Below are positions 51,244 to 60,334 of a stretch of DNA of 64,000 bases, in pieces. This DNA is from CAWVSB01 sp046710535. Lineage in GTDB: Bacteria; Pseudomonadota; Gammaproteobacteria; Pseudomonadales; CAWVSB01. A program made the position numbers and the translations under genes. The notes under the pieces are model-generated. The model ran no database searches. It was not told where the DNA came from and saw nothing but the letters and a program-made list of their open reading frames with translations. Numbering within the stretch: the stretch's first letter is position 1; each line of letters starts with the position of its first letter. Where the stretch lies: positions 62,001 through 126,000 of the forward strand of contig JBKEHH010000002.1 of NCBI GenBank assembly GCA_046710535.1, read 5' to 3'.

Positions 51244-54009
51244 TTACAATACTTGAATAGTTAGCTGTTGCTCTTGTAATTGTTTTAGCGCGACTTGTTG
51301 TTTCTCAAGACGTTGTTGTTCTTTGGCAACAACGGCAGCAGGCGCTCTATCAACAAAGTTAGCATTGCTTAGCTTGCCTTTTATGCTGGCAAGGTCTTTG
51401 GTTAGTTTATCAATTTCTTTAGCAAGACGAGCAAGCTCTGCATCTTTGTCGATTAAATCAGCCATCGGGACAAGTATTTCCATTTCCCCTGCCAATTGAG
51501 TCGCCGCGGCAGGAGTCGTGTCAGTGCTGCTTAGCCAGGTAATCGATTCCAGTTTTGCTAATGAGTTGAGCAGTTGGGTATTTTGCTCTAGGCGAGCTTT
51601 GTCAGTTTCGCTGCCATTTTTAAATAATACTGGGATTTTCTTACCGGGGGCAATATTCATTTCACCGCGAATATTGCGTATGCCTTCAATGACTAACTGT
51701 AGCCATTGCACATCCGCTTCAGCGTTTTCGTCAATCTTGTTGGTGTCAGCTATTGGGTAAGGTTGCAACATAACGGTGTCGCCAGTTTTCCCTGCTAGAG
51801 GTGCAACCCGCTGCCATATTTCTTCGGTAATAAATGGCATTAGAGGGTGTGCCAGTCGCAATGTCGCCTCAAGTACTCGAATTAGCGTACGACGAGTACC
51901 TTTTTTGATAGCGGACGGTGCGTCATCGTTCCACAATACGGGCTTAGATAGCTCCAAATACCAATCGCAGTACTCATTCCAAATGAAGTCATATAGTGCT
52001 TGCGAGGCAAGGTCAAAACGGTAGTTGGCAATACCATCGGCAACGGCCTGTTCAGCTTTTTGCAGGCGGCTAACAATCCATTTGTCAGCTTGAGTTAATT
52101 CGTAGTCAGCGCTATTGTCTTGGCCGCAATCGTGCTCTTCAGTATTCATTAATACATAGCGAGCGGCGTTCCAAATTTTATTACAAAAGTTTCTAAAGCC
52201 CTGAATGCGACCGACGTCAAAGTTAATGTCACGACCAGTAGAGGCTAGTGAATAATAGGTATAACGCAGCGCGTCGGTGCCATAAGAAGCAATGCCTTCA
52301 GGAAATTCATCGCGAGTTTGTTTTTCAACTTTTTTAGCAAGCTTGGGTACCATCATGCCGGCGGTACGTTTGGTAACTAGCGGCTCCAGTTCAATACCAT
52401 CTATTAAATCAATAGGGTCTAAAACATTGCCCTTGGATTTAGACATTTTTTGGCCATGGCTATCACGCACAAGGCCGTGCACGTAAACGGTTTTAAACGG
52501 GATCTCATCCGTGAAATGTAGTGTCATCATTATCATTCTGGCCACCCAGAAGAAGATAATGTCAAAACCAGTTACCAAAACATTGGTTGGGTGAAAGGTC
52601 TCGAGCTCAGGTGTTTTTTCTGGCCAACCTAAGGTGGCGAATGTCCACAGACCAGAGGAGAACCAGGTGTCTAATACGTCTTCATCTTGGCGCAGTGCAA
52701 TATCACCTAAGTTATTTTTTTGGCGAACTTCGTCTTCGCTGCGTCCAACATAAATGTTACCGTCGTTATCATACCAAGCGGGAATTCGGTGACCCCACCA
52801 AAGCTGGCGAGAGATACACCAGTCTTGGATGTCGCGCATCCAAGAGAAGTACATGTTTTCGTATTGTTTGGGTACAAACTCAATACTACCATCTTCCACT
52901 TTTTCGATAGCTTTTGCAGCTAACGGTTTGGTGTTTACATACCATTGATAAGTTAGCCATGGTTCGATAGCGATACCAGAGCGATCGCCGCGTGGCACTT
53001 TAAGTTTGTGGTCAATGATTTTTTCTAGCAATCCAGCTGCGTCTAAATCAGCAACAATCTGTTTGCGGGCAGCAAATCTATCCATGCCAAGGTAGGCACC
53101 AGGTGCATTGGCATTTATTTTTGCGTCTTGATCTAAAATATTTATTACTTCTAGATTGTGACGTTTACCCATTTCATAATCGTTAAAATCATGGGCGGGA
53201 GTAATTTTTACACAGCCGGTGCCAAATTCTCTGTCGACATAGTCGTCGCCAATAATGGGTATTTCACGGTCCGTTAACGGTAGGCAAATTGTCTGACCAA
53301 TAAGGTGTTTATAACGGTCATCTTCTGGATGTACGGCAACAGCTGTGTCGCCCAACATGGTCTCTGGGCGCGTAGTTGCCACAGTTAAATGTCCAGAGCC
53401 ATCGTTTAGTGGATAATTAAAGTGCCAAAGAAAACCGTTCTCTTCTTCTGACACGACTTCTAAATCTGAAATTGCGGTATGCAGTTTTGGATCCCAATTT
53501 ACTAAGCGCTGACCGCGGTAGATTAACCCTTGTTCATGCAGGCGAACAAACGCTTCTTGTACTGAGTTGGATAGGCCGTCGTCCATAGTAAAGCGTTCGC
53601 GCGACCAATCTGGCGATGCCCCTAGGCGTCTTAGCTGTTGGGTTATATTACCACCGGATTCATGTTTCCAGTCCCATACTTTTTTAATAAAGTCTTCGCG
53701 GCCAATGTCGTGACGAGAAACGCCTTGGGCGTCTAATTGACGTTCGACCACCATTTGCGTAGCAATGCCAGCATGATCTGTACCGACCTGCCAAAGCGTA
53801 TTGCTGCCGAGCATTCGCTGGTGGCGCACAAGTGCGTCCATAATAGCTTCTTGAAAACCATGGCCCATGTGCAAACTGCCAGTTACATTGGGTGGTGGAA
53901 TCATAATGCAATACGGCGAGCCATGACCTGATGGCTTGAAGTAACCTTTTTCCTCCCAGCTTTTGTACCAATTTGTTTCGATTTCACTGGGTTGAAAATT
54001 CTTTTCCAT
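51244..54009 (-). CDS. valS: Valyl-tRNA synthetase
   Basis: Class I aminoacyl-tRNA synthetase of 921 residues. The HIGH-type motif is in PPPNVTGSLHMGHGF, the editing domain has GTGCVKITPAHDFNDYE, and the KMSKS motif is GQKMSKSKGNVLDP. A C-terminal coiled coil (DAELARLAKEIDKLTKDLAS) ends the protein, as in bacterial ValRS. The next genes upstream on this strand are a hypothetical protein, holC and pepA, the standard gammaproteobacterial block. Confidence 0.97.
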   Translation of the reverse strand: MEKNFQPSEIETNWYKSWEEKGYFKPSGHGSPYCIMIPPPNVTGSLHMGHGFQEAIMDALVRHQRMLGSNTLWQVGTDHAGIATQMVVERQLDAQGVSRHDIGREDFIKKVWDWKHESGGNITQQLRRLGASPDWSRERFTMDDGLSNSVQEAFVRLHEQGLIYRGQRLVNWDPKLHTAISDLEVVSEEENGFLWHFNYPLNDGSGHLTVATTRPETMLGDTAVAVHPEDDRYKHLIGQTICLPLTDREIPIIGDDYVDREFGTGCVKITPAHDFNDYEMGKRHNLEVINILDQDAKINANAPGAYLGMDRFAARKQIVADLDAAGLLEKIIDHKLKVPRGDRSGIAIEPWLTYQWYVNTKPLAAKAIEKVEDGSIEFVPKQYENMYFSWMRDIQDWCISRQLWWGHRIPAWYDNDGNIYVGRSEDEVRQKNNLGDIALRQDEDVLDTWFSSGLWTFATLGWPEKTPELETFHPTNVLVTGFDIIFFWVARMIMMTLHFTDEIPFKTVYVHGLVRDSHGQKMSKSKGNVLDPIDLIDGIELEPLVTKRTAGMMVPKLAKKVEKQTRDEFPEGIASYGTDALRYTYYSLASTGRDINFDVGRIQGFRNFCNKIWNAARYVLMNTEEHDCGQDNSADYELTQADKWIVSRLQKAEQAVADGIANYRFDLASQALYDFIWNEYCDWYLELSKPVLWNDDAPSAIKKGTRRTLIRVLEATLRLAHPLMPFITEEIWQRVAPLAGKTGDTVMLQPYPIADTNKIDENAEADVQWLQLVIEGIRNIRGEMNIAPGKKIPVLFKNGSETDKARLEQNTQLLNSLAKLESITWLSSTDTTPAAATQLAGEMEILVPMADLIDKDAELARLAKEIDKLTKDLASIKGKLSNANFVDRAPAAVVAKEQQRLEKQQVALKQLQEQQLTIQVL

Positions 54010-54130
54010 GGGATCTCTGTAAAGTTTTTTTTAGCACTATTAAATGGGCGCAAATTGTAGCACGGAGAATGTCTACAATGGCAGTAGCTGGTGCGGCCAT
54101 TAGCGGATTGTTTTACTACAGCTAATAGGA

Positions 54131-54613
54131 TTAACTATTGTTAGCGGCGAGTATTTTGGTGATTTTCTCACGAACTATCGGTTCTAGTTCTGCCATGCAT
54201 TGTTTGACGGCGTCTTCGATCTGCTGTGAAGTAACTAGCGGTATCGGCTCGGTAGGCGGTTGGCTCTGGGCTAATTCCGCATCTAGTTCTTCAACCGGGG
54301 GCAATATTAGCTGTTCTTCATCGGCTTTAGGCTTAGCTGCTGTCAGCGATTGGGTGAGAGTCGGGATTACTTGCTCAATCATTTCATCGTTAGTGGGAAA
54401 CAGTGATTGAGCTACCATCATATTATCGGCCTTGGTCGTCACAGTATTAGATCCTTCAATAATGTGGCTGAGTATAGGAATTTCTTGTTCACTGTTGTTA
54501 TCAATTAGTTTGGCACAATCGCCTTCAATTTCATCCAGTAAAGATGTAATTGATTCTAGTTCTTCAACAATACTTTTGGTTGAACTATTGGCGTTGCTGG
54601 GGTTGTTAGGCAC
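54131..54613 (-). CDS. Hypothetical acidic protein between valS and holC
   Basis: Protein of 160 residues rich in Glu, Ser and Pro without a signal peptide. A short helix at the start (KSIVEELESITSLLDEIEGD) and a C-terminal helix (QIEDAVKQCMAELEPIVREK) flank a low-complexity middle part (LPPVEELDAELAQSQPPTEP). The position between valS and holC is seen in related gammaproteobacteria, where the reading is often annotated as a DNA polymerase III-associated hypothetical. I do not recognise a function. Confidence 0.65.
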   Translation of the reverse strand: MPNNPSNANSSTKSIVEELESITSLLDEIEGDCAKLIDNNSEQEIPILSHIIEGSNTVTTKADNMMVAQSLFPTNDEMIEQVIPTLTQSLTAAKPKADEEQLILPPVEELDAELAQSQPPTEPIPLVTSQQIEDAVKQCMAELEPIVREKITKILAANNS

Positions 54614-54645
54614 GGCTTAATCCAAGTTATTGCCAGGTTGTGTAG

Positions 54646-55077
54646 CTAAATAGTATCAGCATTTATTTTATGGTGCTGCAAAGGGTAGCCTCGATCTTTG
54701 TAGTAGCGGAAATTTTTTCGAGTCTCATCTTTTATGGTCTCGTCTTCGATAACTATTTCTCTCACATGGTGAAAGCGACTAAAGAAATCTGGCACTGGAT
54801 GACATAAATTAATCAGTACGTCATCGGTGTCTGGTGTATTCGGTGCGCAGCCAATAGTAATTGGTGCCGTACCAGCGCCTGCTAGGTTATGTGGAATGAA
54901 GCTGTTGTCTCGAAAAGACCATAGCGTTTCATCGATCGATTTACAGTCCTCGCTTGATTGCATGTTGAGGTAAACAGTTTTGCCTTGTTTATATTCCAAC
55001 TCTGCCAATATACAGGCGTAGCGCAGCCGCACAGCGGCGTCACTACTCGAGAGTGAGTAGAAATCTACTTGGGTCAT
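54646..55077 (-). CDS. holC: DNA polymerase III chi subunit
   Basis: Clamp-loader accessory subunit (143 residues) that binds SSB and psi. The family pattern is present: VDFYSLSSSDAAVRLRYACI with LAELEYKQGKTVYLNMQS, DETLWSFRDNSFIPHN and the C-terminal YKDRGYPLQHH. Its start overlaps the pepA stop by one base (TAATG), the usual pepA-holC coupling. Confidence 0.93.
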   Translation of the reverse strand: MTQVDFYSLSSSDAAVRLRYACILAELEYKQGKTVYLNMQSSEDCKSIDETLWSFRDNSFIPHNLAGAGTAPITIGCAPNTPDTDDVLINLCHPVPDFFSRFHHVREIVIEDETIKDETRKNFRYYKDRGYPLQHHKINADTI

Positions 55078-56558
55078 TACTTGGCTAGCAAGTAATGAGT
55101 TAGCAATGCAACCGGTCTGCCCGTTGCGCTTTTGTTGGCCCCGCTATTCCATGCTGTGCCAGCAATATCCAAATGCGCCCAGTTATATTTTTTGGCAAAG
55201 CGACTCAAAAAGCAGGCAGCAGTGATACTGCCAGCGCCAGGGCCGCCAATATTGGCTATGTCGGCAAATGGACTATCGATCAGTTTTTGGTAGGCATTGT
55301 TTAATGGCATTTGCCAGATGAAGTCGCCATTGTCATTGCCGGCGGCTAATAATTCGTTAGCCAGCGGTTGGTGATTGGTATAAAGAGCGGTATTAATATG
55401 GCCGAGCGCTACTATGCAGGCGCCGGTCAATGTAGCAATATCGACAACCGCGCTAGGGTTGTAGCGCTCGACATAGGTTAACGCGTCGGCCAAGACTAAG
55501 CGTCCCTCAGCGTCGGTATTTAAAACTTCAATAGTTTGGCCAGACATACTAGTAACAACATCGCCCGGTTTAGTCGCAATGCCACTAGGCATGTTTTCAA
55601 CTGCAGCAACTATGCCAACAACATTAATATCTGCCTTGGCTTCGATAATTGTTGCCATGGTACCGATTACACTGGCAGCACCACACATGTCATATTTCAT
55701 CTCATCCATTTTGGCGCCGGGCTTTAAGCTAATGCCACCGGTGTCAAAAGTGACGCCCTTACCAATTAATACTTTAGGTACCTGCTTTTTATCTTTGGCT
55801 CCTTTGTATTCCATAATGACGAACTTAGCTGGCTGGACACTACCGGCGCTGACCGATAGTAACGAGCCCATACCCAGTTCTTTCATTTGTTTTTCTTCTA
55901 GCACTTTGGTGGTTAGCTGTGGGCATTTTCGTGCCATGGCCTTGGCTTGATTAGCTAGGTAGGTCGGAGTACAAATATTTGCTGGTAAGTTGCCTAACTC
56001 TTTAGCGACATTTATGCCATTGCCGATGGCTTTGCCTAGTTTTAAGCCCGCACGAATAGCTGAGCTAGTTTTACTAGTGCAGATAACTTCAACTTTAGCG
56101 ACAGAAGGCTTGCTGACTTTACGGCTGAGTGTTTTGCTGTAGCGATACTGACTAGCGCTTAAAATCTGTGAAATTTGGATTGCTGCCGATTTTTCGCTAT
56201 TGGCATAACTTGCACTTGGATAGACAATGCTAGCATTTTTTATTGGTAGATTATTGAGTGCGGCACTAAGACTGTTAAGAACTTTAGTCAGATTATCTTG
56301 CCCCCACTCTTTACGCGGCCCGGCTCCGATTAACAGCAAGCGGGTAGCTTGAATGTCGTTAGGGTTAATAATTGTATTACTCGCGCCAATGTTAGTGGTG
56401 AGGTCGCCACTGGCGACCAATGCCTTAACAGTTGACGCAATAGCAGAGCCTAGCTCTTGAGATGTTTTTTTACCATTGTCGCCATCGAAGATTAAGGCGA
56501 CCAAGCAGTCTGTTTTTAGGGTGGCAAGATTTTGATCTGATTTTGTTGTGTATTGCAT
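55077..56558 (-). CDS. pepA: Leucyl aminopeptidase
   Basis: Hexameric di-metal M17 aminopeptidase that also acts as a DNA-binding accessory in some plasmid and arginine regulation systems. With ATG at 56558 (GGAG upstream) it has 493 residues; an in-frame TTG at 56576 is weaker. The catalytic region shows GKGVTFDTGGISLKPGAKMD, NTDAEGRLVLADAL and DIATLTGACIVALG with the metal ligands and catalytic Lys and Arg. The gene is divergent from lptF, with holC following. Confidence 0.96.
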   Translation of the reverse strand: MQYTTKSDQNLATLKTDCLVALIFDGDNGKKTSQELGSAIASTVKALVASGDLTTNIGASNTIINPNDIQATRLLLIGAGPRKEWGQDNLTKVLNSLSAALNNLPIKNASIVYPSASYANSEKSAAIQISQILSASQYRYSKTLSRKVSKPSVAKVEVICTSKTSSAIRAGLKLGKAIGNGINVAKELGNLPANICTPTYLANQAKAMARKCPQLTTKVLEEKQMKELGMGSLLSVSAGSVQPAKFVIMEYKGAKDKKQVPKVLIGKGVTFDTGGISLKPGAKMDEMKYDMCGAASVIGTMATIIEAKADINVVGIVAAVENMPSGIATKPGDVVTSMSGQTIEVLNTDAEGRLVLADALTYVERYNPSAVVDIATLTGACIVALGHINTALYTNHQPLANELLAAGNDNGDFIWQMPLNNAYQKLIDSPFADIANIGGPGAGSITAACFLSRFAKKYNWAHLDIAGTAWNSGANKSATGRPVALLTHYLLAK

Positions 56559-56700
56559 TTTAGCTCCGCGAGACAAGGCTTTGTCGATTTAAATAATGGT
56601 ACAATGCACCAAAAATGTAACGACGCTAAGTTTATAGGGGTAGGCGCCGGTTGCAAGCGTGTTATGGCTTGGTTATGCAGTTAAGAGGAATAGTTGGCGA

Positions 56701-57810
56701 GTGCTAATTTTTAAATATTTAGCAAAGGAAGTTTTGGTAACGACTTTTGCCGTTTTACTGGTGCTGTTGCTAGTGTTCATGAGCGGGCGTTTTGTTGGCT
56801 ATTTGGCTGATGCGGCGGCAGGCGAATTGGCCGCTAACGTACTATTCCCGATTATGTATTATCGCCTTCCTAACTTTATTGAGCTGATATTACCGCTTAG
56901 CTTCTTTATTGGTATTATTTTGGCTTACGGCCGTTTGTTTGTTGAAAGTGAAATGGTGGTGATGATTGCTTGTGGTATGAGCCAGCTTCGTCTGCTGGTT
57001 TATACGTTGATCCCCGCGCTGCTGATCGCTGTTATTAGTGGCTCATTAAGTTTGTATGTAAGCCCCGCCGGAGAGGTCAAAGTTGAAGAAATATTAACTG
57101 ACCTTAATGCCCGCAGCGGTTTGAACACGATGGCTCCAGGGCGATTCCAGTGTACTGAGAGTTCTGCTGGAGTGTTTTATACTGAAAGTTTGCACTCAAA
57201 TCGAACTAGAATGAAGAACGTTTTTGCGGCGAGTGGCTCATCTGAGGACGAAACAGGCGAGGCAAAGATGACAGTGGTAGTTGCTAGTTCAGGTAAACTG
57301 ATTAGTGATGGAAAAACCTCAGCTCGATATATTGAGCTGTACGATGGCTATCAGTACCAAGGTAACCCAGGCGAATTAACCTTTGATGTGGTTAAGTTTG
57401 ATACTTTCGCCGCCTTAATAAAGGAGTCTGAGACGCGCGTAAGCCGAGGTCAAGAATTGGACGCGGTCTCTACTCAAAATCTTATCGGCTCTAGCAATCC
57501 GGAATATCAAGCGGCTTTACAATGGCGCCTATCTATACCTTGGTTAGTAGTGATTAGCACAATGATGGCGATTGGCATGAGTCGAACTAATCATCGTAAG
57601 GGACGATATACTAAAATGTTTCCGGCGATATTGTTGTACTTGGGTTATTTCGTGTCCCTAACAATGACTCGAGCGAGTATTGCTGATGGTGAAACTAACG
57701 TATTCCCCGGTATGATTCCAAACCATGTGGTGGCTTTTATTGTTGGTTTACTGCTGGTTTTTGGTCCCGATTGGTGGCTAAAGCTCGGAGGTCGTCGCAA
57801 TGCAACATAG
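56701..57810 (+). CDS. lptF: LPS export permease LptF
   Basis: Inner-membrane subunit of the LptB2FG ABC transporter that extracts lipopolysaccharide and passes it to LptC. I choose GTG at 56701 (369 residues) since LptF proteins start just before the IFKYLAKEVLVTTFAVLLV helix and AAGAGGA lies upstream; an in-frame GTG at 56659 adds 14 residues. Six membrane helices flank a periplasmic beta-jellyroll (about 110-260). The last helices include WWLKLGGRRNAT. The lptG gene overlaps it by 11 bases. Confidence 0.94.
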   Translation: MLIFKYLAKEVLVTTFAVLLVLLLVFMSGRFVGYLADAAAGELAANVLFPIMYYRLPNFIELILPLSFFIGIILAYGRLFVESEMVVMIACGMSQLRLLVYTLIPALLIAVISGSLSLYVSPAGEVKVEEILTDLNARSGLNTMAPGRFQCTESSAGVFYTESLHSNRTRMKNVFAASGSSEDETGEAKMTVVVASSGKLISDGKTSARYIELYDGYQYQGNPGELTFDVVKFDTFAALIKESETRVSRGQELDAVSTQNLIGSSNPEYQAALQWRLSIPWLVVISTMMAIGMSRTNHRKGRYTKMFPAILLYLGYFVSLTMTRASIADGETNVFPGMIPNHVVAFIVGLLLVFGPDWWLKLGGRRNAT

Positions 57811-58867
57811 ATTAGTTACGCGTTATGTAGGTAAGCAAGTGTTGTTGGCCATACTGATGGTGTTGTCGGTTATTTTAGGTCTTGATGTTTTGGCTGCTGT
57901 TATCGACGAGTCGGGTGAGCTAGAGGGGAATTACACTTTTGGTCAGGCGATTATTTATATATTGATGACGATTCCTCGACGCATTAATGACTATTTGCCA
58001 TACGCAGCGTTAGTGGGTTGCCTTGCTGGCTTAGGCGGTCTTGCTAGTAATAGTGAGCTCACGGTGATGCGGGCAGCGGGTATTTCTACTAAACGGCTAG
58101 TTTGGATTGTGATGCGACCGGCAATGTTGGTAATGATTTTAGGAGTATTACTTAGTGAATTTGTAGCGCCGGTTACTGAGCAAATAGCTCACAGTAATCG
58201 TCAGTATCTGATCAGTGGGGATAAAGTATCTAGCACCAAAGGCGGCGTTTGGAATAGGGAAGACAATGAGTTTATGCATTTTAATTCGGTGCAGCCGAAC
58301 GGAGTTGTATTTGGGGTTATGCTGTATAATTTTGACGATGAGCGCAACTTAACTAAAGCTGTTGCTGCTAAGCGAGCCAGTTATCAGGATGGCGATTACT
58401 GGGTATTAGAAAATGGCGCTGAAACCACTTTTTGGGGCGATAAAACAACTAGTCAGAGTTTCTCTACCCGTCGCTGGGATACTAGTTTGTCTCCAAAACT
58501 ATTAAATGTGGTGTCAATGCGGCCACGTTATTTGTCGATTTCTGACTTGTATAGCTATGTCGATTACCGGCGCGCTCAGGGCTTAGACAGTGGAGAGTTT
58601 GTTTTAGAATTTTGGAAAAAGGTGCTGCAGCCTCTCGGTACCGCTAGTTTAGTACTGATTGCGATATCATTTATCTTTGGGCCACTGCGTGAAGTGACTA
58701 TGGGTTATCGGATCTTTACTGGAGTTATGGTGGGGGTGGTTTTTCGGACGGTACAAAATCTGTTGGGGCCTGCCAGCTTAGTCTTTAGCTTTCCGCCATG
58801 GCAGGCAGTCGCGATACCGATAATTATTTGTGCTATTGCTGGCTTTTATATGTTGCGCAAGGCTTAA
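57800..58867 (+). CDS. lptG: LPS export permease LptG
   Basis: Partner of LptF, 355 residues with six helices and a periplasmic jellyroll. The coupling-helix region shows RINDYLPYAALVGCLAGLGG then NSELTVMRAAGISTKRLVWI, standard in LptG. The C-terminal part has RYLSISDLYSYVDY and LVLIAISFIFGPLR before TMGYRIFTGVMVG. The start overlaps lptF by 11 bases. The lptFG divergent from pepA is the common gammaproteobacterial arrangement. Confidence 0.95.
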   Translation: MQHRLVTRYVGKQVLLAILMVLSVILGLDVLAAVIDESGELEGNYTFGQAIIYILMTIPRRINDYLPYAALVGCLAGLGGLASNSELTVMRAAGISTKRLVWIVMRPAMLVMILGVLLSEFVAPVTEQIAHSNRQYLISGDKVSSTKGGVWNREDNEFMHFNSVQPNGVVFGVMLYNFDDERNLTKAVAAKRASYQDGDYWVLENGAETTFWGDKTTSQSFSTRRWDTSLSPKLLNVVSMRPRYLSISDLYSYVDYRRAQGLDSGEFVLEFWKKVLQPLGTASLVLIAISFIFGPLREVTMGYRIFTGVMVGVVFRTVQNLLGPASLVFSFPPWQAVAIPIIICAIAGFYMLRKA

Positions 58868-59346
58868 GTTTTGTCTTTTGGTAAAAGTACTGTCTCACTG
58901 CCTGATGCCTTGTCGTGCCAGGTTTTACTTTCCTTATCTATAAATACCCATAAATAGCCTGCGCCAAAACAACATAGCGATATAATGGCAACACAATAGC
59001 GAATAAATGCCTGTTTAGCTGAAATAAGCGAACCGTCGGTATTTTGTATTTTTAGACTCCAGGACTGCATGCCTAGTGTTTGACCAGCTTTACACCAGAA
59101 ATAACAAAAGAATAAGCCAACAACTATTACTAAGTACAAAGTAAATAGCGGACCACTTGCGGCAGGGGCTATTTCGGTTACTATTTGGCCAGTGTTCACT
59201 TCAGTGGCTGAAATATTTTTAACTCTGCGAGTGATCTCGATATAAGTGCCGCTGGCGATAAACAGTAGCGCGAACACCAATAGTGAGTCGTAACCCATAG
59301 CGGCTAGTCTTTTTCCTAATGATGGGGTGTGTTTTTTGTGTGTCAT
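58864..59346 (-). CDS. RDD family membrane protein
   Basis: Integral membrane protein of 160 residues with three hydrophobic segments (YDSLLVFALLFIASGTYIEI, LFTLYLVIVVGLFFCYFWCK and an internal AIISLCCFGAGYLWVFIDKE). The RDD signature is around RLAAMGYDSLL and SLKIQNTDGSLIS with QAFIRYCVA. RDD proteins have been tied to ion transport but the general role is unresolved. Its stop overlaps lptG's end by four bases. Confidence 0.9.
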   Translation of the reverse strand: MTHKKHTPSLGKRLAAMGYDSLLVFALLFIASGTYIEITRRVKNISATEVNTGQIVTEIAPAASGPLFTLYLVIVVGLFFCYFWCKAGQTLGMQSWSLKIQNTDGSLISAKQAFIRYCVAIISLCCFGAGYLWVFIDKESKTWHDKASGSETVLLPKDKT

Positions 59347-59656
59347 TGTTGTTTCTTAGCGATGGAATTTTGATTAACAATCTTTGCTTAGCTAACTTTT
59401 GATAAAGCGCTCTTTTAGCCGTTAAATATTAACAGAACTTACCGCAGGCTGCAGGCTGCCTTTTTAGTCTAGTTACTAATGATTAATTTGTTGGAAAGCT
59501 TTTGGATAGCTGGGATGGGTTAAAATTTTTACTCAATCACAACTGGCAAAACAGGAACGACATGATATGCTAGGCTCTAATAAATACTATGGTGGTAGCG
59601 ACAGTCGGCAAGAGCTGGCGCAGACGCTACATAGCGATAAAAATAAAGGGGCTCCT
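59347..59656. other. Intergenic region, promoter of the second two-component system
   Basis: About 310 bases between divergent genes. A GC-rich direct repeat GCAGGCTGCAGGCTGC occurs near 59442. An in-frame upstream extension of the regulator from 59567 exists but the ATG at 59657 is better placed. I see nothing more. Confidence 0.4.
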
Positions 59657-60334
59657 ATGCGGATACTGCTAATAGAAGATGATATTAGCGTTGCTGAATT
59701 TGTGGTGAAAGGACTGAAGGAAAGTGGTTTCTCAGTTGATCATACTCAAGACGGCAAAGAGGGCTTACTACTAGCGAGTAGTGAGGGTTATGACATTTTG
59801 GTGGTGGATAGAATGCTGCCAAATGTTGACGGCTTAGCCATTGTTCAAACTATTCGCGCGGCAGATAATCAAACACCAGTATTATTTTTAAGCGCACTTG
59901 GTGAAGTGGATGATCGGGTAAAAGGTCTTAAAGCTGGGGCTGATGATTATTTGGTTAAGCCGTTTGCCTTCGCTGAACTGTTAGCAAGAATTGAAGCAAT
60001 GGCCAGACGGAAAGAAAGTTCTGCCCTGGTTACTCAATTAAAGGTTTCAGATTTAGAAATGGATTTGTTGTCTCATAAAGTGACTCGTGGCGGGCAAAAT
60101 ATTATTTTGCAACCCAGAGAGTTCCGTTTGCTTGAGTACTTAATGAAGCATGCCGGGCAGGTCGTTACTCGTACTATGTTGTTAGAGAACGTCTGGGACT
60201 ATCACTTTGACCCGCAAACTAATGTGATAGATGTTCATATCAGTCGCCTGCGTCAAAAAATTGATAAAGAGTTCGAAAAGCCGTTGCTGAACACCGTTCG
60301 TGGTGCCGGTTATATGCTTAATGAACCTGAATAA
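59657..60334 (+). CDS. OmpR family response regulator, second system
   Basis: Regulator of 225 residues. The receiver has E7 and D8, phospho-acceptor D51 (LVVDRMLPNVDG), LFLSALGEVDDRVKGLKAGA and K near 101 in YLVKPFAF. The DNA-binding winged helix ends VWDYHFDPQTNVIDVHISRL and TVRGAGYML. Length and motifs place it with the CopR/QseB/CusR group; metal responsiveness is a guess. ATG at 59657 has AAAGGGG upstream. The kinase gene starts 14 bases before its end. Confidence 0.92.
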   Translation: MRILLIEDDISVAEFVVKGLKESGFSVDHTQDGKEGLLLASSEGYDILVVDRMLPNVDGLAIVQTIRAADNQTPVLFLSALGEVDDRVKGLKAGADDYLVKPFAFAELLARIEAMARRKESSALVTQLKVSDLEMDLLSHKVTRGGQNIILQPREFRLLEYLMKHAGQVVTRTMLLENVWDYHFDPQTNVIDVHISRLRQKIDKEFEKPLLNTVRGAGYMLNEPE